DNA from: Planctomycetota bacterium
GTDB lineage: Bacteria; Planctomycetota; PLA2; JAEUHO01
DNA length: 38,733 nucleotides
NCBI GenBank assembly: GCA_028281445.1
Contig: JANQJW010000009.1
Span: 1 to 38,733 of the forward strand
Direction: 5' to 3'
The notes under the pieces are model-generated. The model searched no databases, was not told the origin of the DNA, and was given only the letters and a program-made list of their open reading frames with translations. Made by a program: the position numbers and the translations under genes. Positions 32,346 to 38,733 of this stretch are shown here, piece by piece (the stretch's first letter is position 1; each line of letters opens with the position of its first letter).

Positions 32346-34735
32346 TGGGAACCGATCGCCGCACGTTTCTCAAGCAAGCCGCCATGGCGGCCGCCGCCGC
32401 TGCGCTCACCCCCGCGCCGCTTGCCTTCGCGCGCGAAGGAGCGGGTGCCGCAGCGTCCGACGGTGTCACATGGGACAAGGCGCCGTGCCGCTTCTGCGGG
32501 ACCGGCTGCCACGTGCAGGTCGGTGTGAGGAAGGGGCGCGTCGTCTCCATCGCCGGCGACACGGAAGCCGACGTCAACAAGGGACTGCTGTGCGTCAAGG
32601 GCTACCACGTCGGCATGTCGCTCTACGGCAAGGACCGCCTGACGGAGCCGCTGCTGCGCAAGGGCGACGGCTACGTACCGATCAGCTGGGACGCCGCGAT
32701 CGACGTCATCGCCCGGCGCATCATGAAGGCGCCCGAGCGCTTCGCGTTCTACGGCTCCGGCCAGTGGACGATCCCCGAAGGCTACGCCGCGCAGAAGCTC
32801 ATGAAAGGCGGCCTCGGGAACAACCACATCGATCCGAACGCGCGCCTGTGCATGGCGTCGGCGGTAACAGGGTTCATCGCGACGTACGGCGTCGACGAGC
32901 CGGCGGGTTGCTACCAGGATCTCGACGAGTGCGATGTGCTCATCACGTGGGGCAACAACCCGGCGGAGATGCACCCCGTGCTCTTCTCGCGTGTGATCGA
33001 TCGCCGCTCCAAGGGCGAGACCGTCAGAATCATCGACATCGGCACGCGCCGGACGCGCACGACCGACCAGGCCGACGAGTACCTGGAGATGGAACCCCAC
33101 GGCGACGTGGCGATCGCGCTGGGCATCCTCAACTACCTGCGCGTCAACGACGCGTGGGACAAGGAGTTCGTCGAGAAGCACTGCGCCTTCCGCGGCCACG
33201 GCGCGAAGCCCACGCTCAAGGGCGAGGCGATCAGCTTCGAGGAGTGGACCGAGCGCATCGCCAAGTACACGCCCGAGCACGTCGAGAAGCTCTCCGGCAT
33301 TTCTGCCGAGAAGATCAAGATGCTCGGCGCGCTCTTCGCGGATCGCAACGTGCGCATCACCAGCCTGTGGTGCATGGGCATGAACCAGCACACGATGGGC
33401 ACTGCGATCAACACCCTGGTCCACGGGGTCCACCTCTTCAGCGGTCACTTCGGAAAGCCCGGGGACTCGCCCACGAGCCTCACGGGCCAGCCCTCGGCGT
33501 GCGGCACGGTGCGCGAGGTCGGTACACTCGCCCACGCTCTGCCGGGCGGCCGCCTGGTCGCCAAGGACGTCCACCGCAAGCAGTGCGAGGACCTCTGGCA
33601 GCTCAAGCCGGGGAGCATCAACCCCAAGCCCGGCTACCACACCGTCAAGATGTGGGAGCAGTTCACGAAGCCGGCGGCGGACGGTGGCGACGTGGACACA
33701 CTCTTCGTACAGGTCACGAACCCCGGGCAGACGCTGCCGAACCTCAACCACCTGTTCAACGACAAGGCGACGATGAAGGAGAAGTTCCTCATCGTCTCGG
33801 ACTGCTATCCGACGGCCACGACGCGCCTGGCCGATCTCATCCTCCCGGCGGCGATGTGGGTCGAGAAGAACGGCGTCTACGGCAACTCGGAACGCCGCAC
33901 GCAGCAGTGGTTCAAGATGGTCGAGCCGCCCGGCCAGGCGCGCGACGACACCTGGATGACGATCGCCATTGCGCACCGCCTCATGGAGCTCGGTCACCCG
34001 GGCATGAAGCGCCGCGACGGCACCTTCCTGTTCCACACGGCGGACGAGAACGGCAAGGAAGTGCCCGTCTGGAAGTGGGAGCACTACTACGACGTCAACG
34101 TGGACAAGGCCCTGTTCGAGGAGTACCGCCCGTTCACGCGCATGAAGCACAAGGACATCGCGCCCTACGACGTCTACGTGAAGTCGCGCGGACTGCGCTG
34201 GCCCGTCGTGCGGCAGAAGGACGGCTCGTGGCGAGAGACGCGCTTCCGCTTCTCCGCCTTCGATGATCCTTACGTAAAGGAAGGCCAGGACTTCGAGTTC
34301 TACCACTCCACGAGCGGCGACGGCCGCGCGCAGATCTGGGCGCACGAGTACCAGCCCCCGCCCGAAGTGCCCGACGACGAGTACCCGCTCTGGCTCTGCA
34401 CCGGCCGCGTGCTCGAGCACTGGCACACGGGGACCATGACGCGCCGGGTCGAGCCGCTTGCCCGCGCGATGCCGACGGCCTACGTCGAGGTACACCCCGA
34501 AGACGCCAAGCAGCTCGGCGTTCGAAACGGCCAGATGGTGATCGTCGAGTCACGTCGTGGTTCGACGGAGCTCCCGGTCTGGACGACCGGCCGGGGGAAC
34601 CCGCCGCGGGGGACGATCTTCGTTCCGTTCTTCGACGAGACCCGGCGCATCAACGACGTGACGCTGCACCTGCACGACCCCTTCTCGAAGCAACCTGACT
34701 ACAAGAAGTGCGCGGCGCGCATCCGGAAGGCCTGA
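32345..34735 (+). CDS. napA: Periplasmic nitrate reductase catalytic subunit
   Basis: A 796-residue Tat-exported molybdoenzyme reducing nitrate to nitrite. A Tat signal DRRTFLKQ is at 4-11. The [4Fe-4S] ligands are Cys48, 51, 55 and 83 (CRFCGTGC and LLCVKG). Cys169 in NARLCMASAVTG is the expected molybdenum ligand, identifying the Cys-ligated Nap/FdhF-like group rather than Asp-ligated NarG. MGMNQHTMGT, LTGQPSACG and NPAEMHPV are conserved bis-MGD contacts. RVLEHWHTGTMTRR near residue 690 matches the NapA C-terminal domain, so length and motifs are full. It follows NapD with TGATG and precedes the NapB-like gene by 4 bases. Confidence 0.96.
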   Translation: MGTDRRTFLKQAAMAAAAAALTPAPLAFAREGAGAAASDGVTWDKAPCRFCGTGCHVQVGVRKGRVVSIAGDTEADVNKGLLCVKGYHVGMSLYGKDRLTEPLLRKGDGYVPISWDAAIDVIARRIMKAPERFAFYGSGQWTIPEGYAAQKLMKGGLGNNHIDPNARLCMASAVTGFIATYGVDEPAGCYQDLDECDVLITWGNNPAEMHPVLFSRVIDRRSKGETVRIIDIGTRRTRTTDQADEYLEMEPHGDVAIALGILNYLRVNDAWDKEFVEKHCAFRGHGAKPTLKGEAISFEEWTERIAKYTPEHVEKLSGISAEKIKMLGALFADRNVRITSLWCMGMNQHTMGTAINTLVHGVHLFSGHFGKPGDSPTSLTGQPSACGTVREVGTLAHALPGGRLVAKDVHRKQCEDLWQLKPGSINPKPGYHTVKMWEQFTKPAADGGDVDTLFVQVTNPGQTLPNLNHLFNDKATMKEKFLIVSDCYPTATTRLADLILPAAMWVEKNGVYGNSERRTQQWFKMVEPPGQARDDTWMTIAIAHRLMELGHPGMKRRDGTFLFHTADENGKEVPVWKWEHYYDVNVDKALFEEYRPFTRMKHKDIAPYDVYVKSRGLRWPVVRQKDGSWRETRFRFSAFDDPYVKEGQDFEFYHSTSGDGRAQIWAHEYQPPPEVPDDEYPLWLCTGRVLEHWHTGTMTRRVEPLARAMPTAYVEVHPEDAKQLGVRNGQMVIVESRRGSTELPVWTTGRGNPPRGTIFVPFFDETRRINDVTLHLHDPFSKQPDYKKCAARIRKA

Positions 34736-34739
34736 TGCG

Positions 34740-35555
34740 ATGACCGAGGCGACGTACACAGCCGCAGGGCTCGACCGGCGTGGACGGATGCTGATCCTCG
34801 CGGGTGTGTTTGCGCTGGCGGTGATCGGCTACTTCGTCGGGCTACGAGCGGGCGTTCCCGAGGGCCGGCCGGGAATGCAGGACGCGGCGCGCGCGGTCGA
34901 GATCGCACCGCCGACCGAGGACGTGTACGCGGCCATGAGCTACGCCGACGTCGGCGCGGGTCGCTTGCGCAGCCGCCGGGCGAGCCAGACCTGGGAGAGC
35001 ATGACCGCCGCGTTGCGAGCAGCCGAGAAGAAGCCCGTCACCGACGTGGCAACCCGCGGACTCTCGCTGGATGTGCGTGCACAACGGCGTGCCTTCAACG
35101 GGGCGCCCCCCGTGATCCCGCATGACTCGCTCGGGCTCGACGACAAGGCGTGCCTTGCTTGCCACGGCAAGGAGCTTGCCATCGGCGATCGCGTTGCGCG
35201 CGCCCTCCCGCACGCGCACCTCATCAACTGCCGCCAGTGCCACGCGCCGCAGGGACCAGCGATCTTCCAGGACCTCGGCGGACTCCTGGCGAAGAGCAGC
35301 TGGGAAGGCGTCGCCGCGCCGCGCGAGGGACCGCGCGCGACGCCCGGGGCGCCCCCGGCCGTGCCGCACACGCTGCACATGCGCGACAACTGCATGGCGT
35401 GCCACGGCTCGTTCGGCTGGCCCGGCATGCAGACCTCGCATCCGGAGCGTAGTGCGTGCCTGCAGTGCCACGCGCCGACGCACGACCGGGCCCATCCCGG
35501 CAAGTCGCTCGCCTCCGAGCAGTTCCTGCCACCGCCCAAGATCGGACAGCGATGA
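34740..35555 (+). CDS. napB: Duplicated, tetraheme NapB-like cytochrome c
   Basis: A 271-residue periplasmic or membrane-anchored cytochrome, with a hydrophobic N-terminal helix at 17-36. Two NapB-like units occur in tandem. Unit 1 has APPVIPH (122-128), CLACH (138-142) and CRQCHAP (164-170). Unit 2 has APPAVPH (204-210), CMACH (218-222) and CLQCHAP (240-246). Ordinary NapB carries one such unit with two hemes, so this protein has four CxxCH sites. The order and spacing within units agree (IPH before CxxCH, then CxxCHAP). It would take electrons to NapA. Residues 45-120 show no heme site. Starts 4 bases after napA and overlaps the next gene (ATGA). Confidence 0.9.
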   Translation: MTEATYTAAGLDRRGRMLILAGVFALAVIGYFVGLRAGVPEGRPGMQDAARAVEIAPPTEDVYAAMSYADVGAGRLRSRRASQTWESMTAALRAAEKKPVTDVATRGLSLDVRAQRRAFNGAPPVIPHDSLGLDDKACLACHGKELAIGDRVARALPHAHLINCRQCHAPQGPAIFQDLGGLLAKSSWEGVAAPREGPRATPGAPPAVPHTLHMRDNCMACHGSFGWPGMQTSHPERSACLQCHAPTHDRAHPGKSLASEQFLPPPKIGQR

Positions 35556-35854
35556 GCACGGCGCCGTTGCTCCAAGCCAAGCTGGGCCCCGAGGATCGCG
35601 CAGACTACCTGCGCGACCTCTCGGCGCTCGTCGAGCTGGAGTCGGCGCAGGTCGAAGACGACGCAGGGACCCGCGCATGCCGGCTCGACGAGGCGTTCGA
35701 GGCGTTGGAGAACGGCGCCGCGCACCGCGCGCTCTTGCGTTACCGCTACGACGGCCGCCTGTGGTTCGACACGCTGATCCCCGACTTCGACGGCGTCCGC
35801 CTCGTGCGCATCGCCGAGGACGACGTGATTCGTCAGGATGTAGGCGGCGAGTAG
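35552..35854 (+). CDS. Small unrecognised protein at the end of the nap operon
   Basis: A 100-residue soluble protein with no signal peptide and no Cys cluster. The first half is acidic and helical (EDRADYLRDLSALVELESAQVEDDAG). The second half has a strand-like segment HRALLRYRYDGRLWFDTLIPDFDGVRLVRI. I do not recognise the family. Its ATG at 35552 overlaps the NapB-like stop by 4 bases, so it is part of the nap operon and may assist assembly or regulation of the reductase. A pair of inverted repeats follows its stop. Confidence 0.68.
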   Translation: MSTAPLLQAKLGPEDRADYLRDLSALVELESAQVEDDAGTRACRLDEAFEALENGAAHRALLRYRYDGRLWFDTLIPDFDGVRLVRIAEDDVIRQDVGGE

Positions 35855-35858
35855 ATCA

Positions 35859-35930
35859 CGTAGGGGAGAACCTTGTGTGCTCCCCCGAGCACCTGCCTTC
35901 GCGGACGGGCTCAAGGCCCGTCCCTACAGG
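35859..35930. repeat. Intergenic palindromic repeat, inverted pair, copy 4
   Basis: Arm 1 (35859-35889) begins CGTAGGGGAG and contains CCTTGTGTGCTCCCC. Arm 2 (35900-35930) carries GACGGGC-TCAAG-GCCCGTC then CCTACAGG, nearly the same as the copy at 2415. The arms are inverted with respect to each other. The pair lies between the nap operon's last gene and the NRDE gene and could end nap transcription. Confidence 0.75.
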
Positions 35931-35974
35931 TTCTTCCACGCGCACGCGTCGTTTACTCCGATAGACTCCCGCGC

Positions 35975-36724
35975 GTGTGTTTCCTGCTCCTGCACCACCA
36001 GACGCGCGAGGATCGCTCCCTCGTACTGCTCGCGAATCGTGACGAGTACTTCGACCGTCCCTTCGACGCACCCGCCTTGCGCGATGAGGCCGCGGGCATC
36101 GTCGCGCCGCGGGACGAGCGCGCCGGCGGTACGTGGCTCGGTGTGAACCACTACGGTGTCGTTGCGGCCATCACGAATCGCCGCGCCCCCGAGCCGACGG
36201 TTCCCGTGCCGAGCCGCGGCGACCTCGTCATGGACGCGCTCGCACACAGCGGCGCGCCGGCGGCCGTCGATGCCGTGCAGCACCGCTTGGCCGGCGAAGC
36301 GTTCGCCGGGTTCAACCTGCTGCTTGCCGACGGGCATGACGCCTTCGTCGTTCGTCACGACCCGTCGGACCACGGCGAGGCGAAGGTCGGCGCCGTGATC
36401 GAGCTCTCCCCCGGTGCGCATGTCCTCACGAACCTGCATGAGCTCAACGAGTTCGTCGTTCCGCTCGACGGGCTTCCGAATCCCGAGGAACCCATCGAGG
36501 CGACGCTGATGCGTCTCGAGATCCTGGCGCGCGACGACCAGACACCGTTGCCGGGCGATCACCGCATCCTCAAGCGCGAAGCGAATCGCGGAACGGTGTG
36601 CAGCGCCGTGATCGCCCAGAGCGAGGATCCGGCCGTGCCGCGCGTGTTCCGCTTCGCCAACGGCCGCCCGGGGGAGGCGCCCTTCGAGCCCGTCGATCTG
36701 CCGCCGATACAATCGCCCGCATGA
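35975..36724 (+). CDS. NRDE/TANGO2-family protein
   Basis: A 249-residue cytoplasmic protein named for its motif, seen here as LLANRDEYFDRP near residues 17-28. The start Val-Cys-Phe reads GTG TGT TTC: with GTG 35975 as initiator, Cys is residue 2, the position of the Ntn-hydrolase-like nucleophile in this family. GGTWLGVNHYGVVAAITN and GFNLLLADG are the other conserved blocks, and GTVCSAVI lies near the C-terminus. The family's biochemical role is not firmly known; heme and lipid links are reported for eukaryotic TANGO2. Upstream of 35975 the frame enters repeat DNA, so a longer start is unlikely. Its stop overlaps the next gene as ATGA. Confidence 0.9.
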   Translation: MCFLLLHHQTREDRSLVLLANRDEYFDRPFDAPALRDEAAGIVAPRDERAGGTWLGVNHYGVVAAITNRRAPEPTVPVPSRGDLVMDALAHSGAPAAVDAVQHRLAGEAFAGFNLLLADGHDAFVVRHDPSDHGEAKVGAVIELSPGAHVLTNLHELNEFVVPLDGLPNPEEPIEATLMRLEILARDDQTPLPGDHRILKREANRGTVCSAVIAQSEDPAVPRVFRFANGRPGEAPFEPVDLPPIQSPA

Positions 36725-37959
36725 AACCTCTCGTCGCCGGTGTCGTGTGTCTCCTGCTCTTCGCGACGGCGTCTGCCGAGGAGAAGCCGCTCGATGCCGC
36801 GTGGCAGGCGAAGTGGCGCGCGGCCATCGTTCCTGCGGAACCGGAGCGCGCGTGGCGGCGGGTTGGATGGCGCGCGACGCTGTGGAGCGCGGTCGTCGAG
36901 GCACACGCTCAGGAGAAACCCATCCTCCTTTGGGCGATGAACGGCCATCCGCTGGCGTGTACCTGAAACAACGGCGTGCGAGGCCGGCAGGCTGCCTGGT
37001 CGAACCCCCGCTTGCAGAAGCTGGCGCAGTCTTTCGTTCCCGTCGCCGACGAAGTGTGGTTCCTGCACAACCGGAAGGGGCCGGAGTGTGACTTCTTTCG
37101 CTCGTTCTGCGAAGAGGGCCACTACGGCGGACGTCAGAAACCGACGAGCACGCGGCAGGGGATCTACTGCGCGGCGCCGAGCGGCGTGTTCCTTGCTTCG
37201 GTGAACAGCACGGATCCGAAGCGACTGGAGGCGATGCTCACGCAGGCCCTCGAGCGCTGGAGAGAGTTGCCCGAGGCCGAGCGCTACATGAAGGACCCGC
37301 CGAAGGCGGGCGCCACGGACCGGTTCCGCACCGACAGTCGCTATCCGGCCAATGGACTCGTCCTGCGTGTCTACACCCGCGATCTACCGCGCAAGAACCC
37401 GAAGCACCGCGGCTGGCGCGCGAAGGCATGGAACGAGGACTTCGCCTGGTTCACCGCCGACGAGGCGCGCACGTTCGTCCCGACCCGGCGGGAGGTCGGG
37501 GCGCGCCGCACGATCGACGCGCAGCTCGCCGGCCGGCTCGCGCGCTGCCACCTCGTAGACAACGTGTTCGGCCAGACACGTCCCTTCCGGAAGGGCGAGA
37601 TCAAGACGGCTGAGCTGACCAGCCGTATCGAGCGGATCGAAGGCACGCAGGTCCATGTGGTGTTCGAGGGCGAGACGCACGCGGCTGCCGAGGGCTCCTG
37701 GAACATGGGCGGCTTGCGCTTCGAGAAGAAGAAGATGACGCGCGGCTACAAGGCACGCCTACGCGGCACCGCTGTCTTCGATACGGCCACCAAGCGCTTC
37801 ACCTCCTTCGAGCTCGTTGTCGTGGGTGACCGCTGGGGCGGCACGCAGTACAACGCGCGCGACGACGACCTCGAGCCGGCGGCGATGGGCGTTGTTTTCG
37901 TGCTCGCGGGTGACAGCGCGTCCGACCGCGTGGCGCCCGCGCACTACTGGTCTTATTGA
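36721..37959 (+). CDS. Candidate selenoprotein: secreted thioredoxin-like protein with in-frame TGA
   Basis: One reading frame of 413 codons is interrupted only by TGA at 36964-36966 (codon 82). Upstream: signal peptide 1-19 (LLLFATASA/EE), then a thioredoxin-like lead-in, AQEKPILLWAMNG, and HPLACT just before the TGA, giving a Cys80-Thr81-Sec82 redox pair where thioredoxins carry their active site. Downstream the same frame continues for 330 residues with clear protein character: NPRLQKLAQSFVPVADEVWFL, GPECDFF and a beta-rich C-terminal half (GGLRFEKKKM, FELVVVGDRWGG). A hairpin at 36982-37001 suits a bacterial SECIS. The ATG overlaps the NRDE stop. A simple nonsense mutation or sequencing error is the alternative; the enzyme's substrate is unknown. 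selA, selB and selC are not in this window. Confidence 0.72.
36982..37001 (+). promoter_or_regulatory. SECIS-like hairpin downstream of in-frame TGA
   Basis: The hairpin pairs GGCC (36982-36985) with GGTC (36998-37001) including one G-U pair, then GGCA (36986-36989) with TGCC (36993-36996), leaving T36997 bulged. The apical loop is GGC (36990-36992). The loop lies 24-26 bases after the TGA, inside the 16-37 base range of bacterial SECIS elements, and begins with the G residues expected there. E. coli fdhF also has GCA-GGUC-UGC at its apex with a bulged U nearby. Confidence 0.55.
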
Positions 37960-37965
37960 CGACCG

Positions 37966-38733
37966 CTACTCCCGACCGAGCACGCGTGCGATGCGTGACG
38001 GAGCGATCGCTTGGGCGACCCGCCACGCGGGGTATGCGCTCAGCGGGATCAGAACGGCGGCAAGTGCCGCGAGGCCCGCGTACATCCAGTACGGGTCGTG
38101 CAAGGGCATCCGGTAGTGGTTCGCTTCCTGGACACGAGCAAGGATCCCGCGCGCGATGAAGGGCGCGGCGGGAATGGCGAGGAGGATCGCGAGGTAGCCG
38201 CGTGCGACGACCTCGGTGACGCAGAGCCCGATGACCTTGCCGTCCTTCCAACCCAAGGCGCGCAAGATGGCGAAGTCGCGCGCCCGTTCCGAAGCGTCGA
38301 GGGAAGCCAGGATGCCGAGGAAGATGACCGCCACGATGACGGCCAGCGTCACGGCGAGCATGAGCACGAAGCGGGCGCCGCTGAAGGTGCCCTCTACGTG
38401 CTGTCGCGCGTCGCCGAGATAGACGACAGAGGCGACGTCCGGGATGTCGTGCAGCGACGCAAGCAGCTCTTCGCGCGGTAGATCGGAAGAGACGTGCACG
38501 CCTGTCGAGAGCTCCGGCAGTTCGTAGAGCGCGCGCCCGGTCTCGAGCGGGAGGACCATGAGTCCGAGGCTCACGCCCTCGAAGATGCCTGCGACCTCGA
38601 GGTCGATGCCTTCGGGCGCGTTGTAGTAGGGGTAGCAACGCACGCGATCCCCGACGGCGAGCCCGAGATCGTCGGCATGCCAGCGATCCACGTAGAGCTC
38701 CGCCGCGTCGTCGGTCGAGAACGCACGGCCCTC
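37966..38733 (-). CDS. FtsX/MacB-type ABC permease, C-terminal part (runs off window)
   Basis: At least 255 residues of an inner-membrane permease; the open frame continues past the right edge, so the N-terminus is missing. The visible part has the end of a periplasmic MacB_PCD-like domain (GLAVGDRVRCYPYYN, VAGIFEGVSLGLMVLP). A TM segment (FVLMLAVTLAVIVAVIFLGILA) follows, then the coupling motif SERARDFAILRALGWKDG typical of FtsX proteins. Two more TM segments and a basic end (RVAQAIAPSRIARVLG) complete it. It lacks a fused ATPase in the visible part. It converges with the selenoprotein candidate across 6 bases. Its partner ATPase probably lies beyond the window; there is no evidence it belongs with the efflux operon at 13-20 kb. 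Confidence 0.88.
   Translation of the reverse strand, partial: EGRAFSTDDAAELYVDRWHADDLGLAVGDRVRCYPYYNAPEGIDLEVAGIFEGVSLGLMVLPLETGRALYELPELSTGVHVSSDLPREELLASLHDIPDVASVVYLGDARQHVEGTFSGARFVLMLAVTLAVIVAVIFLGILASLDASERARDFAILRALGWKDGKVIGLCVTEVVARGYLAILLAIPAAPFIARGILARVQEANHYRMPLHDPYWMYAGLAALAAVLIPLSAYPAWRVAQAIAPSRIARVLGRE

Noticed and set aside
32036..34495. An 819-residue minus-strand open frame opposite napA
   Set aside because: It is composed of Val/Arg/Leu/Asp-rich antisense sequence, and napA on the other strand has full cofactor motifs.
36961..36980. Frameshift or pseudogene explanation for the split thioredoxin-like gene
   Set aside because: Both halves are in exactly the same frame, so no frameshift is needed. 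A nonsense mutation remains possible but is less attractive given the Cys-x-TGA context and the hairpin.

Overview
The window is about 38.7 kb of high-GC, gene-dense bacterial chromosome. It has many stop/start overlaps (ATGA, GTGA, TTGA, TGATG), lipoproteins, Tat substrates and c-type cytochromes, so the cell is Gram-negative with a periplasm. The mix fits a Planctomycetota-like or Myxococcota-like bacterium: secreted PDZ proteases, HEAT-like secreted proteins, a PAS/degenerate-GGDEF protein, a G/K-type phosphofructokinase and a long adenylosuccinate lyase. No rRNA, tRNA or marker gene settles this, so the taxon is a weak inference. I saw no tRNA, rRNA, CRISPR array, transposase or phage gene. 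Bases 1-197 hold no gene I can support.

Left part (198-6318, minus strand): a sugar-1-phosphate nucleotidyltransferase (MurU-like) lies directly downstream of a kinase fused to a RapZ C-terminal domain (AmgK-like), a probable cell-wall-sugar recycling pair. Next come purB with an overlapping unknown gene, a Rossmann/DUF2520 reductase and thiD. Plus strand 6473-12135 is a run of exported proteins: a proline-rich lipoprotein, a serine protease with four PDZ-like domains, a protease-like protein lacking the catalytic serine, a HEAT-like protein, and then a peroxiredoxin. A 2H phosphoesterase (12299-12847, minus) follows.

Middle part (12955-19747, plus): a small Cys-rich exported protein, a strong terminator-like hairpin, and a tightly coupled tripartite ABC efflux operon (TolC-like lipoprotein, HlyD-like adaptor, MacB/LolD-type ATPase, two FtsX-type permeases, Cys-rich lipoprotein). 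After an ankyrin-like protein come gltX (minus) and a carboxypeptidase-regulatory-like domain protein (plus). A minus-strand operon then holds a membrane glycosyltransferase, 6-phosphofructokinase, a PHP-domain hydrolase and phosphatidylserine decarboxylase, the last three joined by 4-bp overlaps.

Right part: a periplasmic nitrate reductase locus. NapD, NapA, a tetraheme duplicated NapB-like protein and a 100-residue unknown run rightward. Leftward from the same AT-rich intergenic region run a tetraheme lipoprotein, a Tat-type Fe-S protein, an NrfD-type quinol-oxidising membrane protein and an Rrf2 regulator. No NapC, NapG or NapH is present, so the NrfD module is the likely electron donor to NapAB. 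Beyond this lie an NRDE/TANGO2 protein and, overlapping it, a secreted thioredoxin-like gene with one in-frame TGA (36964-36966) followed by a SECIS-like hairpin, a candidate selenoprotein and the most notable find here. An FtsX-type permease runs off the right edge.

Four intergenic loci carry the same palindromic element (CGCGG, GC stem, ACAAG-type loop, complementary stem, CCCTACA) in head-to-head inverted pairs.
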